NCBI GenBank assembly: GCA_023269735.1
Contig: JAGDWA010000005.1
Span: 1 to 43,352, forward strand
Reading direction: 5' to 3'
Length of the DNA stretch: 43,352 nucleotides
From: Thermofilum sp.
GTDB lineage: Archaea > Thermoproteota > Thermoprotei > Thermofilales > Thermofilaceae
Under the pieces are notes generated by a model. It was not told where the DNA came from, made no database searches, and worked only from the letters and a program-made list of their open reading frames with translations. The translations under genes and the position numbers were made by a program. Positions 6,746 to 14,136 of the stretch are shown here, piece after piece (position 1 is the first letter of the stretch; every line of letters starts with the position of its first letter).

Positions 6746-8959
6746 GTGTACGTTCCGGGTCTCCACCTCTTGGTACTCTACCTCCTCTTCACGCTGGCCC
6801 TACTGGTAGCCCTAGCGGCTAAGACGCCGCTCCCCCCAACCCTCCTAGCGGCGGTGCTCGGCGGGTACTTCGCGTACCTGAAGAGGCGCGAGCTCCTGGA
6901 GGTGATCTACGGCGAGAGGTGCCTCCTCCTCCTGCGCTTGTCGGAGGTTAAAGTGAAAAAGGATTACATAGCTTTGAAAATGAAGTCTAAGGTGATCATA
7001 AGCGCATTCCTTAAAATTGAGAACGTAGATTTTCCTGAAAGTGATGCGAAGCTTGGAGAAACAACCTCACGTTTCATTTCGTCGCTCTTCCTCCCCTCCG
7101 CCACCGTCAACGTGATCTCCCTCGGTCAGGGCGGTCAGCGCAGCTACTACCTAAAAGTGAACTTTTTAGTTGATATGATTCACCTATCTAGTTTGCTAGT
7201 CAACTTGTCGGCCGTGCTAAGGGAGCTCCAACGCCGCCTCCTGTCGCTGGGTGTCCGCGCGGAGCCGGCTGACCCCTCCGAGGTCCTCCCCTCGCTCGTC
7301 GAAGTAGCCACGAGGAGGTACTCCCCCACGCCGCCCCTCGTGACCTTAGCCACGGCGGCCCTGGTGCTCCTCCTGGCTGCGGTTAACCCCCACTTACTGC
7401 CGCTGGCCCTTGTCGGGCTTCCGTTAGTGCCCCTAGAGCTGAGGTTGTCGAGGGGCGGCGAGGTGCCGCTCAGGTTCAAGCCGCTGTCCCCAGTGAGCTA
7501 CGCTATCAACGAGATCCCTGACCACTTCGGGGCGGCCTCCCAGGTTCGCAGCTTCGCCGGTGCCCTCGTTTGGAGCGACGACGTCTTCGTGGCCCTGCTG
7601 GTGCCGGAGGATCTGGCGTTGTTCAGCGCGAAAGCCCGCAAGGCCATGGAGGTGCTGGAAGCCGGTCGGGTTGGCGTCGGCAAGCTTGAGGACGAGTTCA
7701 AGGCCATGAACGTGGTCAGCATGAAGCAGGCCCTTGAGGCCGGGGCGAAGCCCTTCAGGGTGGCCTTCCTCGTGGGTGGGGAGCCGTGGCGCTACGAGCC
7801 CCTGGGGCTCGAGCGTGTCGCCTCCCTGCCCGCGCTGGTAAGAGGGTCGTCGTATCTGGCTGCAGCGGGCGTGGTGCTGGGCCTAGCGCCCAGCGCCTCC
7901 GCCGTCAAGATCAGCCCCCAGCTGGCGTGGCTGGCCCCCCACTCATTCCTGCGCCCCCGCACGCGCCGCACGCCCCGCGCCGTGTACCTGGGCCGCGGCC
8001 TCCGCAGGGACGAGGAGGTGTGGCTGGAGCTCGACCTCCTGGAGAACGTGCACGGGCTCATCGTCGGCCCGATGGGCAGCGGCAAGAGCACGACCGCGCG
8101 CACGCTGGCGCTCAGGGCGCTCGAGAGGGGGATCGTCCCCATCATCGTCGACCCGAGCGGCGAGTACAGGCCGTTCGCCCGGCGGGCTGGCTTCGAGGTG
8201 GTGGACCTGTGGGACCGCCCGTTCAACCCCCTGCGCGCGAGCCCCTTCGACATCGAGAGATCGCTGTCTCACGTGGCGCCGCTGAGCGAGTACGAGGCGC
8301 ACCTCCTCAGGTCCCACTTGGGGGAAGCGCCCCGCTCCCTTGGGGAGCTCATCGAGGCTTGCAGGGGCACCAGCCTAGCGTGGAAGCTCGAGAGGCTTCA
8401 GCCCTACTTCAGCGGCGAGGGCACCAGGGTCGATGAGCTGCTCGCGGCACGGAGGGCCTTCGTCCTCTGCATGGGCAGCACCTCATCGGGCAGGTACGTC
8501 GCCATGCCCGTGGAGGTCCAGAGGACCGCCTTCGAACTCCTCCTGGCCCAGCTGAGAGACTACGTGGTCGCGCAGGGCCTGAGCGAGCCCAGGTGGATGC
8601 TGATAGTCGACGAGGGGCATCTCTTCATGGTGCCCCCACCCGGCTTCAGCGAGCCGCTGGTTGTGACCATGGCGAGGATGCTGAGGAAGTTCGGCCTGGC
8701 CGTGGTCGTCCTCACCCACGAGTGGGGCGACGTCCCCGAGCAGTTTCGGAGGGCCGCCGGCTGGAAGCTAGCGCTGGCCCACAGCGACCCGGACTACGTC
8801 TCGATGACGAGGGTATACATGGCTCTCACGACGAGCGAGCTGGCGTGGTTCCAGGCCGGGGTCAGGGGCAGGGCCATCCTCAGGAGGGGGCACGAGCCCT
8901 ACAACATCCTGGTTGAAATAGAGCCCGCCGCGGCGGCGATTGCACCTGGGAGCGATTGA
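6746..8959 (+). CDS. HerA/VirB4-type membrane-associated ATPase (CedB/TedB-like)
   Basis: This is a 737-aa protein. Hydrophobic segments occur at the N-terminus (about residues 7-25 and 28-45) and again near 197-230. The C-terminal half is a P-loop domain: Walker A GPMGSGKST near residue 441, the HerA-like VDPSGEY segment, and Walker B MLIVDEGH near 617, followed by the arginine-rich ARMLRKFG region and an LTHEWGDVPEQF segment typical of HerA/VirB4 ATPases. An N-terminal membrane region fused to a HerA domain matches CedB and TedB, which power DNA import in crenarchaea. Its position last in the operon fits a motor. Two AT-rich patches interrupt the N-terminal half, unlike the rest of the gene. 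The ATPase fold is certain; the DNA-transfer role comes from context. Confidence 0.8.
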   Translation: MYVPGLHLLVLYLLFTLALLVALAAKTPLPPTLLAAVLGGYFAYLKRRELLEVIYGERCLLLLRLSEVKVKKDYIALKMKSKVIISAFLKIENVDFPESDAKLGETTSRFISSLFLPSATVNVISLGQGGQRSYYLKVNFLVDMIHLSSLLVNLSAVLRELQRRLLSLGVRAEPADPSEVLPSLVEVATRRYSPTPPLVTLATAALVLLLAAVNPHLLPLALVGLPLVPLELRLSRGGEVPLRFKPLSPVSYAINEIPDHFGAASQVRSFAGALVWSDDVFVALLVPEDLALFSAKARKAMEVLEAGRVGVGKLEDEFKAMNVVSMKQALEAGAKPFRVAFLVGGEPWRYEPLGLERVASLPALVRGSSYLAAAGVVLGLAPSASAVKISPQLAWLAPHSFLRPRTRRTPRAVYLGRGLRRDEEVWLELDLLENVHGLIVGPMGSGKSTTARTLALRALERGIVPIIVDPSGEYRPFARRAGFEVVDLWDRPFNPLRASPFDIERSLSHVAPLSEYEAHLLRSHLGEAPRSLGELIEACRGTSLAWKLERLQPYFSGEGTRVDELLAARRAFVLCMGSTSSGRYVAMPVEVQRTAFELLLAQLRDYVVAQGLSEPRWMLIVDEGHLFMVPPPGFSEPLVVTMARMLRKFGLAVVVLTHEWGDVPEQFRRAAGWKLALAHSDPDYVSMTRVYMALTTSELAWFQAGVRGRAILRRGHEPYNILVEIEPAAAAIAPGSD

Positions 8960-9263
8960 AGGGGCCTTAGGCACGGGGCCGCCGCACCGCCTAGCGATCG
9001 GGTCAGCCCGGCGCAGGCGTAAGAGGCTATCGGCCGGGAGCCGCGGGGTATGCTGGGGAAACGCTAATTAGCGGGATCGTGCTGCCCTCGCTGGGATGAC
9101 GCGCGTTCCCCTTACCGAGGGGTGAGGAGAGATAGGTAGGCGGACTGGCCCCGCTGGCGCACGCGCTGCGGACGCGGCGAGCGCCGGGGATGAGGGGGCG
9201 CGCCGGCAGCGGGGCCACAAATCCGCGCGCAATGCTGAAGTGCGCCAGAAGCCTCCGCGTCCC
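8960..9263. other. Gene-free stretch of about 300 nt between the ATPase gene and sua5
   Basis: No convincing ORF lies here. The ORF-track entries on the minus strand are Pro/Arg-rich shadows, and the Sua5 ORF extends in only to non-conserved codons. The stretch holds a 12-bp perfect palindrome at 9062-9073, and on the + strand an imperfect hairpin from about 9074 to 9111 (GGGA with UCCC, CGUGC with GCGCG, CCC with GGG). I found no tRNA, SRP RNA or RNase P signature. It may hold an unrecognised RNA or a long sua5 leader. Confidence 0.4.
9062..9073. repeat. Perfect 12-bp palindrome cgctaattagcg
   Basis: The palindrome has the same TAATTA core seen in other divergent promoters of this window (near 22974 and 24532). 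It could be a symmetric TATA element starting an RNA near 9093 on the + strand, or a dimeric regulator site. No start codon at leaderless distance opens a real gene. Confidence 0.5.
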
Positions 9264-10346
9264 GTGCTCAAGACCCGCGTGTGGCGCGTCGATGCGGCGC
9301 GGCCCGACCCCTCCGCGATTAGGGAGGCTGCGGAGGTGCTGAGGGGGGGCGGCCTCGTAGCGTTCCCGACGGAAACCGTTTACGGGCTGGGAGCCGACGC
9401 CTACAACGCGAGCGCCGTGCGGCGCATCTTCGAGGTTAAGGGCAGGCCCCCCGACAACCCCCTGATCGTCCACATATCCAGGCTCGAGCAGCTGGAGGAG
9501 CTCGCGAGCTCCCTTCCGCCTGCGGCGGAGGAACTCGCTAGGGCCTTCTGGCCCGGCCCCCTAACGATCGTGGTGCCGAGGTCGCCCAGGGTGCCCGATG
9601 AGGTAACAGCTTCCCTGCCCAAGGTGGCGGTGCGGATGCCGGCGCACAAGGTCGCGCTCGCGCTCATCGAGGAGCTGGGCTCGCCGATAGCGGCGCCCAG
9701 CGCGAACCTCTCGGGGCGGCCCTCCCCGACTAGCGCGGAGCACGTCCTGAGGGACCTGGGCGGGAGGGTAGAGGGAATCCTGGACGCAGGCGACACCCTC
9801 TACGGGGTAGAGTCGACGATCGTAGACCTGACGTCGGAGCCCCCCGTGCTCCTGAGGCCTGGCGCGCTGCCCCTGGAAAGGATCGAGCACGTCCTCGGAG
9901 TGAAGGTCAGCGTGCCAGAGTTCGCGCGCGGCCTCAGGGAGGCTGAGGTGGCCCTCGCGCCGGGGATGCGGTACAGGCACTACGCCCCGCGGGCTGCGAT
10001 GGTGGTGGTCGAATCGAGCGACTACGGCGACCTGGCTAGGGTTGCCCGGACTGTCGCAAGGCTGGCGCTGGAGGAGGTCCGCAGGGGCAGGAGGGTCTGC
10101 GTGCTCTGTACCGACGAAACGCTCGGCTATTACTCCGAAGCGGCGGCCGAGGGCGTGGGGCTCAAGAGCCTGGGCACCCGCGAGGACCCCTTCACGATCG
10201 CTAGGAACCTCTTCCGGAGGCTGCGCGAGGTCGACGATGAGGGCTACGAGTTCGTGGTGGCGGAGGGGGTCGAGGAGCGCGGGTTGGGCCTCGCGATAAT
10301 GAACAGGCTCCGCAAAGCCTCCGGCTTCAACATTATCAGGGTTTGA
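9264..10346 (+). CDS. sua5: Threonylcarbamoyl-AMP synthase, full-length Sua5
   Basis: The protein makes threonylcarbamoyl-AMP from threonine, bicarbonate and ATP, the first step of the universal t6A37 tRNA modification. The N-terminal YrdC/Sua5 domain shows PTETVYGLGADA, KGRPPDNPL and PSANLSGRPSPT. The linker PGMRYRHYAP and a Rossmann-like C-terminal Sua5 domain (to residue 360) follow, so this is the long Sua5 type rather than a lone YrdC. The ORF track starts at GTG 9240; GTG 9264 leaves the usual short N-terminus before the first strand, with GTG 9279 a further option. It stands alone between the transfer operon and a convergent operon. Its promoter is not obvious, although a palindrome lies about 200 nt upstream. 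Confidence 0.9.
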   Translation: MLKTRVWRVDAARPDPSAIREAAEVLRGGGLVAFPTETVYGLGADAYNASAVRRIFEVKGRPPDNPLIVHISRLEQLEELASSLPPAAEELARAFWPGPLTIVVPRSPRVPDEVTASLPKVAVRMPAHKVALALIEELGSPIAAPSANLSGRPSPTSAEHVLRDLGGRVEGILDAGDTLYGVESTIVDLTSEPPVLLRPGALPLERIEHVLGVKVSVPEFARGLREAEVALAPGMRYRHYAPRAAMVVVESSDYGDLARVARTVARLALEEVRRGRRVCVLCTDETLGYYSEAAAEGVGLKSLGTREDPFTIARNLFRRLREVDDEGYEFVVAEGVEERGLGLAIMNRLRKASGFNIIRV

Positions 10347-10411
10347 ACCGCCTGGCCTACCGACCTACTCGCGCCCACCCGGTTGCAGGGTCTATCGGTG
10401 GACCCTGACCC

Positions 10412-11470
10412 TTACGCTTCCGCTGTCGCCCGGCGGGCTTGCGCTTCCACGAGCAGCTGGCGGCAGCTGGCTCCGCAGCCGGCGATCCTGGCCGCGTGCT
10501 CGAGCACCTCCCGGCTGAGGGGCCTCCCCCTGACCTCCTCGAGCTCCCTGATCCTCGCCGCGAGGAGATCGATGCTGCAGCGTCTCGCAACCAGCATGCC
10601 GAGGTACCATGCAGCGTCCCTGTTGCTCATCGATAGCATCACTGCCCTCCTGAGCCCCTCCCCGCCTAGCATAACCCTCAGGACCACCTCCAGGATCGCG
10701 TGGAGCCGGTGGGGCACGGCTGCGGTGATGCCGTCGAGCTCTATCCTGTACCTATCCAGCTCAACGCCCACCTCTCTCGAGAGCTCCTCTGCGATCCTCT
10801 TCGTAGCCCCCCTCATGGACTTCGCCCTATCGACGATCCCTCCGATGATCACCACCGAGGAGCGCCTCAGCTCCTCCTCGCTGAGGACCTCCGGGCCCAT
10901 GGGGTCGAGCACTACGGCCCTGTCGCCCGACCTCAGGAGGTCGAGGAACTCGCCGCTGCTAAGGAACCTGACCTTAGCGCCCGCGTTAACCTCGGCGAAC
11001 TTACGCGCGAGAGCCTCGGGGGAGTTCAGCATGACCATGTTGCCGTCCCACAGCCACCTCCTCAGCGTGCTGAGTGAGAGGGAGAGCTGTAGGATCGCTT
11101 TGCGCTGATCTGGGGCGGCGAGCTCGCTGAAGAGCCTGTTCTCGAACACTATGAGGGGGCGGTCGGGAGCCCTCGCCGACAGCTCCTCGGCCGGCAGGTA
11201 GTCCGACCCCGGGTACTCCAGCTCGGCCGGCTCCTCCCCCCTTCCCGCTAGGAACCTGAGCACCCTGCCGGGGTACGCCCTCTCGGCCAAAAGGGTTCCG
11301 CGCCTCGAGCTAGCGCCGAAGCCGTGGCCCCTGAGCAGCGCGTGGACGACGAGCGCCTGGAGGGGGTTCTCCCTGAAGAGGCTCCTCCCGGCAACCCCCC
11401 TTGCCGCCACGTAGATCCGATCGTGGTGCAGCTGCCTGAGGGCCCACCTCCACAGCGGCTCGTGAGCCAT
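10412..11470 (-). CDS. trm10: Trm10-like SPOUT tRNA position-9 N1-methyltransferase
   Basis: This 352-aa protein carries a C-terminal half that matches the archaeal Trm10 SPOUT fold: a VVLDPMGPE strand, then VIIGGIVDR with a charged loop, then RIELDGITAAVPHRLH leading into a helix, which together form the knotted SAM site. Archaeal Trm10 enzymes methylate N1 of A9 and/or G9 in tRNA; which base is used here cannot be told by eye. The N-terminal 130 residues are the tRNA-binding extension and the last 90 form a helical tail. It is the third gene of an operon behind two sugar-isomerase-like genes, 9 nt after the second; the pairing looks incidental. Confidence 0.7.
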   Translation of the reverse strand: MAHEPLWRWALRQLHHDRIYVAARGVAGRSLFRENPLQALVVHALLRGHGFGASSRRGTLLAERAYPGRVLRFLAGRGEEPAELEYPGSDYLPAEELSARAPDRPLIVFENRLFSELAAPDQRKAILQLSLSLSTLRRWLWDGNMVMLNSPEALARKFAEVNAGAKVRFLSSGEFLDLLRSGDRAVVLDPMGPEVLSEEELRRSSVVIIGGIVDRAKSMRGATKRIAEELSREVGVELDRYRIELDGITAAVPHRLHAILEVVLRVMLGGEGLRRAVMLSMSNRDAAWYLGMLVARRCSIDLLAARIRELEEVRGRPLSREVLEHAARIAGCGASCRQLLVEAQARRATAEA

Positions 11471-11479
11471 CCTCGCCGC

Positions 11480-12274
11480 CTAGCGCAGCTGCATTTTCGC
11501 GAGGAGGGCCCTCAGGTAGCCCACACCCATGCCGACGCCCAGCACCTGATCCCTGCGGCCCTCGTACTCAACGGAGAGGAAGTTGCGGTACCCAACCCTG
11601 CTGAGCGCCCCGATTATCGCCTCGAAGTCGATGAGCCCCTCTCCCGGGGCGCAGGCCCTGCCCCACGCGTCCACGTCCTTCGCGTGGAAGTGCTCCACCC
11701 ACTGCCCCAGCCTACGGGCCGCCTCGAGCGGGCTGTCGCCGGCGAAGGCGAAGTTGCCCGCGTCGAACGTCAGGCGCAGGCTCCCCGAGCCCACTCGCCT
11801 GAGGATCCTCTCGACGACGTCCACCCTGCTGAAGTGCCTCCCGTGGTTCTCGAGGGCTAGGACCACGCCCTCGCTTGACGCGTAGTCGGCCGCCTCAGCG
11901 AGCCCCTCAACGGCCCACCTCTCTGCCTCCCCCGCTTCGAACCCGGGCTTCAGGTCGCCCGCGAACACCCTTACGCGCTTCGCGTCGAACTTCTTCGCGT
12001 CGAGGATTGCGGCCTTCACCTTCTCGAGCTCGACCCTCCTCTCCTCGGGGCTCGGCTTGACGAAGTCGTTGGCGGTGATGTAGATCGCGAGCTCGAGGCC
12101 GGTTGCTCTGAGAGCGCGCCTCGCCTCCGCCTTCTCGTCCTCACCCCTCCAGTAGTAGCCCAGGTCGACCCCGTCCGCCCCCAGCTTCGCTGCAAGCTCT
12201 ATGAAGCGGGGGACGTCTAGCCTCCCGCCTGCGAAGTAATCCCTCAGGCTGTACACGGTGATCGAGATCTTCAC
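11480..12274 (-). CDS. Sugar-phosphate isomerase/epimerase-type TIM barrel (AP endonuclease 2 superfamily)
   Basis: This 264-aa protein belongs to the xylose-isomerase-like TIM-barrel family, which includes sugar epimerases, inosose dehydratases and hydroxypyruvate isomerases. Expected metal ligands are visible in order: Glu in LALENHG, Asp in LTFDAGNF, His in FHAKDVD and Glu in SVEYEG. The ORF track begins 54 nt too early, inside the neighbour. GTG 12274 shares a GTGA overlap with the upstream stop and gives the typical first strand (VKISITVYSLRD), so the two isomerase-like genes are translationally coupled. The substrate cannot be read from sequence; the window's other sugar genes suggest carbohydrate catabolism. 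Confidence 0.75.
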   Translation of the reverse strand: MKISITVYSLRDYFAGGRLDVPRFIELAAKLGADGVDLGYYWRGEDEKAEARRALRATGLELAIYITANDFVKPSPEERRVELEKVKAAILDAKKFDAKRVRVFAGDLKPGFEAGEAERWAVEGLAEAADYASSEGVVLALENHGRHFSRVDVVERILRRVGSGSLRLTFDAGNFAFAGDSPLEAARRLGQWVEHFHAKDVDAWGRACAPGEGLIDFEAIIGALSRVGYRNFLSVEYEGRRDQVLGVGMGVGYLRALLAKMQLR

Positions 12275-13149
12275 CCCCGGGCACCCCTCAGCGCCGCGTC
12301 CACTATCGCCCTTAAATTCCGCGCGCAAAGGGCCGAGGCGTACTCCCCCGCCTCGGAGTAGGCCTCGCCGCCGGGCATCTCCACCAGCTCCCTGGGCAGC
12401 TGCCGCGGCCTCCAGTGCGTCTCGAGTGAGAGGTAGCCGGAGTACCCGTCCTTGATCAGCGCCCCGACCTGCCCGAGCCAGTCGACGTCCCCCTCGCCCA
12501 CGGGGACGAACTCGTGGCCCTGGGGCGTGCGCCTGCCGTCCTTGACGTGCACGTGAGCGACAAGACCCTTTACGTAGCTGTAGCCGTCCGGGAACGGGCG
12601 CTCGCCCTCGGGGTCCCAGACGTCGTTGCCGGGGTCCCAGACGGCCCTAACGACGTTGGGCTTGGACACGGCGCCGAGGAACTGCCGTAGCCTCCTGCCG
12701 TTGTTAACGTGCGTGGAGGGTTCGTTCTCGACCGCTAGCACCACCCCCTCGTCAGCCGCCACGTCCACCGCCGGCATGAAGGCCTGGAGCACGGCGCTCA
12801 GCCTCTCGTCCAGGCTCCCCGTGCGCCAGAACGTGAAGACCCTAACCACCGGCGCGTCGAGGGCCTTCGCCAGGGCGATGCAGCGCGAGAGGATGCCCAC
12901 GTGCTCGCGGACCTCGGCCTCCGAGCCCAGGTTGCACTTGAAGACGGGCGACGCTATGGCGCTGACCTCGAGCCCCTCCACCTCCAGGGCCCTCCTGATC
13001 TCGCCGGCTTTGTCCACCAGCTCGTGAGGCCTCCTGTTCCACAGCGTCCTGACCTCGACGCCCTGGAGGCGGTGCTCCCTGGCGAACTTCACGACCCTCT
13101 CGAGGTCCTGCGAAACCTCGTCGGTTATGACCGAGAGCTTCAGGCTCAC
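12271..13149 (-). CDS. Sugar-phosphate isomerase/epimerase-type TIM barrel
   Basis: This 292-aa protein is a second member of the AP endonuclease 2/xylose-isomerase-like family. Candidate metal ligands are Glu in LAVENEP, Asp in VWDPGND, His in VAHVHVKD and Glu in LSLETHW. The ORF-track ATG (13182) overlaps the TATA box itself; GTG 13149 lies exactly 26 nt beyond that box and gives the normal N-terminus SLKLSVITDE, so I take it as a leaderless start. It is the promoter-proximal gene of an operon with the next isomerase (4-nt overlap) and trm10. Two different paralogues in tandem suggest consecutive steps on one sugar or a heteromeric pair; that is inference. Confidence 0.75.
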   Translation of the reverse strand: MSLKLSVITDEVSQDLERVVKFAREHRLQGVEVRTLWNRRPHELVDKAGEIRRALEVEGLEVSAIASPVFKCNLGSEAEVREHVGILSRCIALAKALDAPVVRVFTFWRTGSLDERLSAVLQAFMPAVDVAADEGVVLAVENEPSTHVNNGRRLRQFLGAVSKPNVVRAVWDPGNDVWDPEGERPFPDGYSYVKGLVAHVHVKDGRRTPQGHEFVPVGEGDVDWLGQVGALIKDGYSGYLSLETHWRPRQLPRELVEMPGGEAYSEAGEYASALCARNLRAIVDAALRGARG

Positions 13150-13170
13150 GCGCGTCAGCTCCCGCCACCG

Positions 13171-13180
13171 GCATAAATGC
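13171..13180 (-). promoter_or_regulatory. TATA box of the isomerase-isomerase-trm10 operon
   Basis: gcatttatgc on the minus strand, centred about 26 nt before GTG 13149. It is nearly symmetric (gcataaatgc on the other strand), so it could also fire toward 13200 on the + strand, where a weak C/D sRNA-like element lies. Confidence 0.65.
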
Positions 13181-13217
13181 ATGGCGAGGGGTTGAAGAGG
13201 GCGCGGGAGCCGGGAGG

Positions 13218-13278
13218 GGGGCGATGAAGAGCCTACGGCCCCGGAGCGGTGAAGGTCATGAGCTGTTAGCTGAGCCCC
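13218..13278 (+). ncRNA. Possible C/D-box sRNA (weak)
   Basis: In the gap between two minus-strand genes, the + strand shows GCGATGA (C-like, one mismatch), GGTGAAG (C'-like, degenerate) and CTGA (D), bracketed by GGGGC and GCCCC that could form a terminal stem. Spacing of about 45 nt from C to D fits archaeal C/D sRNAs. The D' box is not canonical, the k-turn geometry is imperfect and no target was identified, so this is only a candidate. Confidence 0.2.
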
Positions 13279-13287
13279 GCGGCCGGC

Positions 13288-14136
13288 TCACAGATCACCC
13301 GGCTCCACCCCGTACAGCTCGCTCACGTTCCTGACTAGGATCCTCTCGGCGACGCTCTCCGAGATCCTCCCGCTCTTGATCAGCCTGGTGAACAGCCTCT
13401 GGATGCTCCATGGGGCCACCACCGCCCCTGGGCGCCTGGGGTCGTCAAGGAAGTCGCTCTCGACGACGAAGTCGCTCGTCCCGGAGAGGGCGGCGAGCAC
13501 CTCCGCCTCCCTGCCCGGGACCGAGGGGATCAGCCCCCTATCGCGCGCGTAGCCCGCGTAGGCGCCCTCGGCGTGGTGGAGGACGAACTTACCCCGTAGG
13601 CGGCCGAGCCTCGAGGCGAGGTCGTCGATCGTGCCCGCGCCCCCGCGCTCCACGTGGAGGTGCACCGCGCACCCTAGCTCCTCCGCCAGCGCGGCCACCC
13701 GCTCCAGCACCTCGTTGCAGGCGCGCACCACCGCCGGTGGAGCGCTCCAGTGGGGGCGCCCGACCTCCCCCAACCCGTCCGCCTCCCCCCTCCTCACGTA
13801 CTCGGCCGCCAGCTCGTACGCCCTCATGACCACGTCCCTCCCCCTCTCCGGCCTCACGCCGCTTTCGACCATCCTGGCCAGCTCAGCTGGGTGGGGGCCC
13901 AGGATCACTGCTACCGCGAGCCCCTCCTCCCTCAGCTCCCTGGCCGCGCCCAGCGTAGCTTCGTACACCCTCTCGTAGTCCGAGGGCTCGCGGGCGGTGA
14001 CCCCCAGAGACCACGAGGTCAGGTTGACCAGGCCCACGAACCACCCCCCGGCGCTCCTGAAGCGCTTAGCGAACGCCCTGACCCCCATCCCCCTGACGGG
14101 GTTGAGGTGGCAGTGGTTATCGCCGACCCTCAACAT
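13288..14136 (-). CDS. TatD-related metal-dependent hydrolase (COG1831 type)
   Basis: This 282-aa protein begins with the metal-binding strand DNHCHLNP and continues as an amidohydrolase-type TIM barrel: ILGPHP, HLHVERGG, VLHHAEG and a late Asp in VVESDFLDDP. This pattern fits the archaeal TatD-related predicted hydrolases of the urease superfamily, whose substrate is unknown. The ORF track begins at GTG 14148; ATG 14136 (or TTG 14133) is closer to the first conserved strand. Either way the start lies inside the end of thrB, so the two genes are co-translated. The link to homoserine kinase is not explained by known biochemistry. A nuclease role by analogy with bacterial TatD would be speculative. 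Confidence 0.7.
   Translation of the reverse strand: MLRVGDNHCHLNPVRGMGVRAFAKRFRSAGGWFVGLVNLTSWSLGVTAREPSDYERVYEATLGAARELREEGLAVAVILGPHPAELARMVESGVRPERGRDVVMRAYELAAEYVRRGEADGLGEVGRPHWSAPPAVVRACNEVLERVAALAEELGCAVHLHVERGGAGTIDDLASRLGRLRGKFVLHHAEGAYAGYARDRGLIPSVPGREAEVLAALSGTSDFVVESDFLDDPRRPGAVVAPWSIQRLFTRLIKSGRISESVAERILVRNVSELYGVEPGDL

Noticed and set aside
1-8959. Reading the membrane operon as an integrated virus or plasmid
   Set aside because: No integrase, att repeats, tRNA target, replication or capsid gene is seen in the window; the GC content matches the rest. The element's left border is outside the window, so this is not fully excluded.
9090-9130. Possible SRP RNA helix 8 on the minus strand (GUCA and AGCA near a GNRA-like loop)
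   Set aside because: The invariant GG of the symmetric loop is missing, spacing is off and no Alu-domain or terminal helix motifs were found on either strand.
9120-9240. Possible RNase P RNA (gaggagaga and cacaaatccg pieces)
   Set aside because: Neither piece matches the conserved CR-I or CR-V sequence and no P4 pairing could be made.
9027-9473. Minus-strand 148-aa ORF covering the gap before sua5
   Set aside because: Pro/Arg/Gly-rich composition, antisense to the well-supported Sua5 coding region, and no promoter or SD signal.
10321-10345. gggtttgaacc resembling a tRNA T-arm
   Set aside because: It is the end of the sua5 coding sequence, with no acceptor, D or anticodon arm around it.
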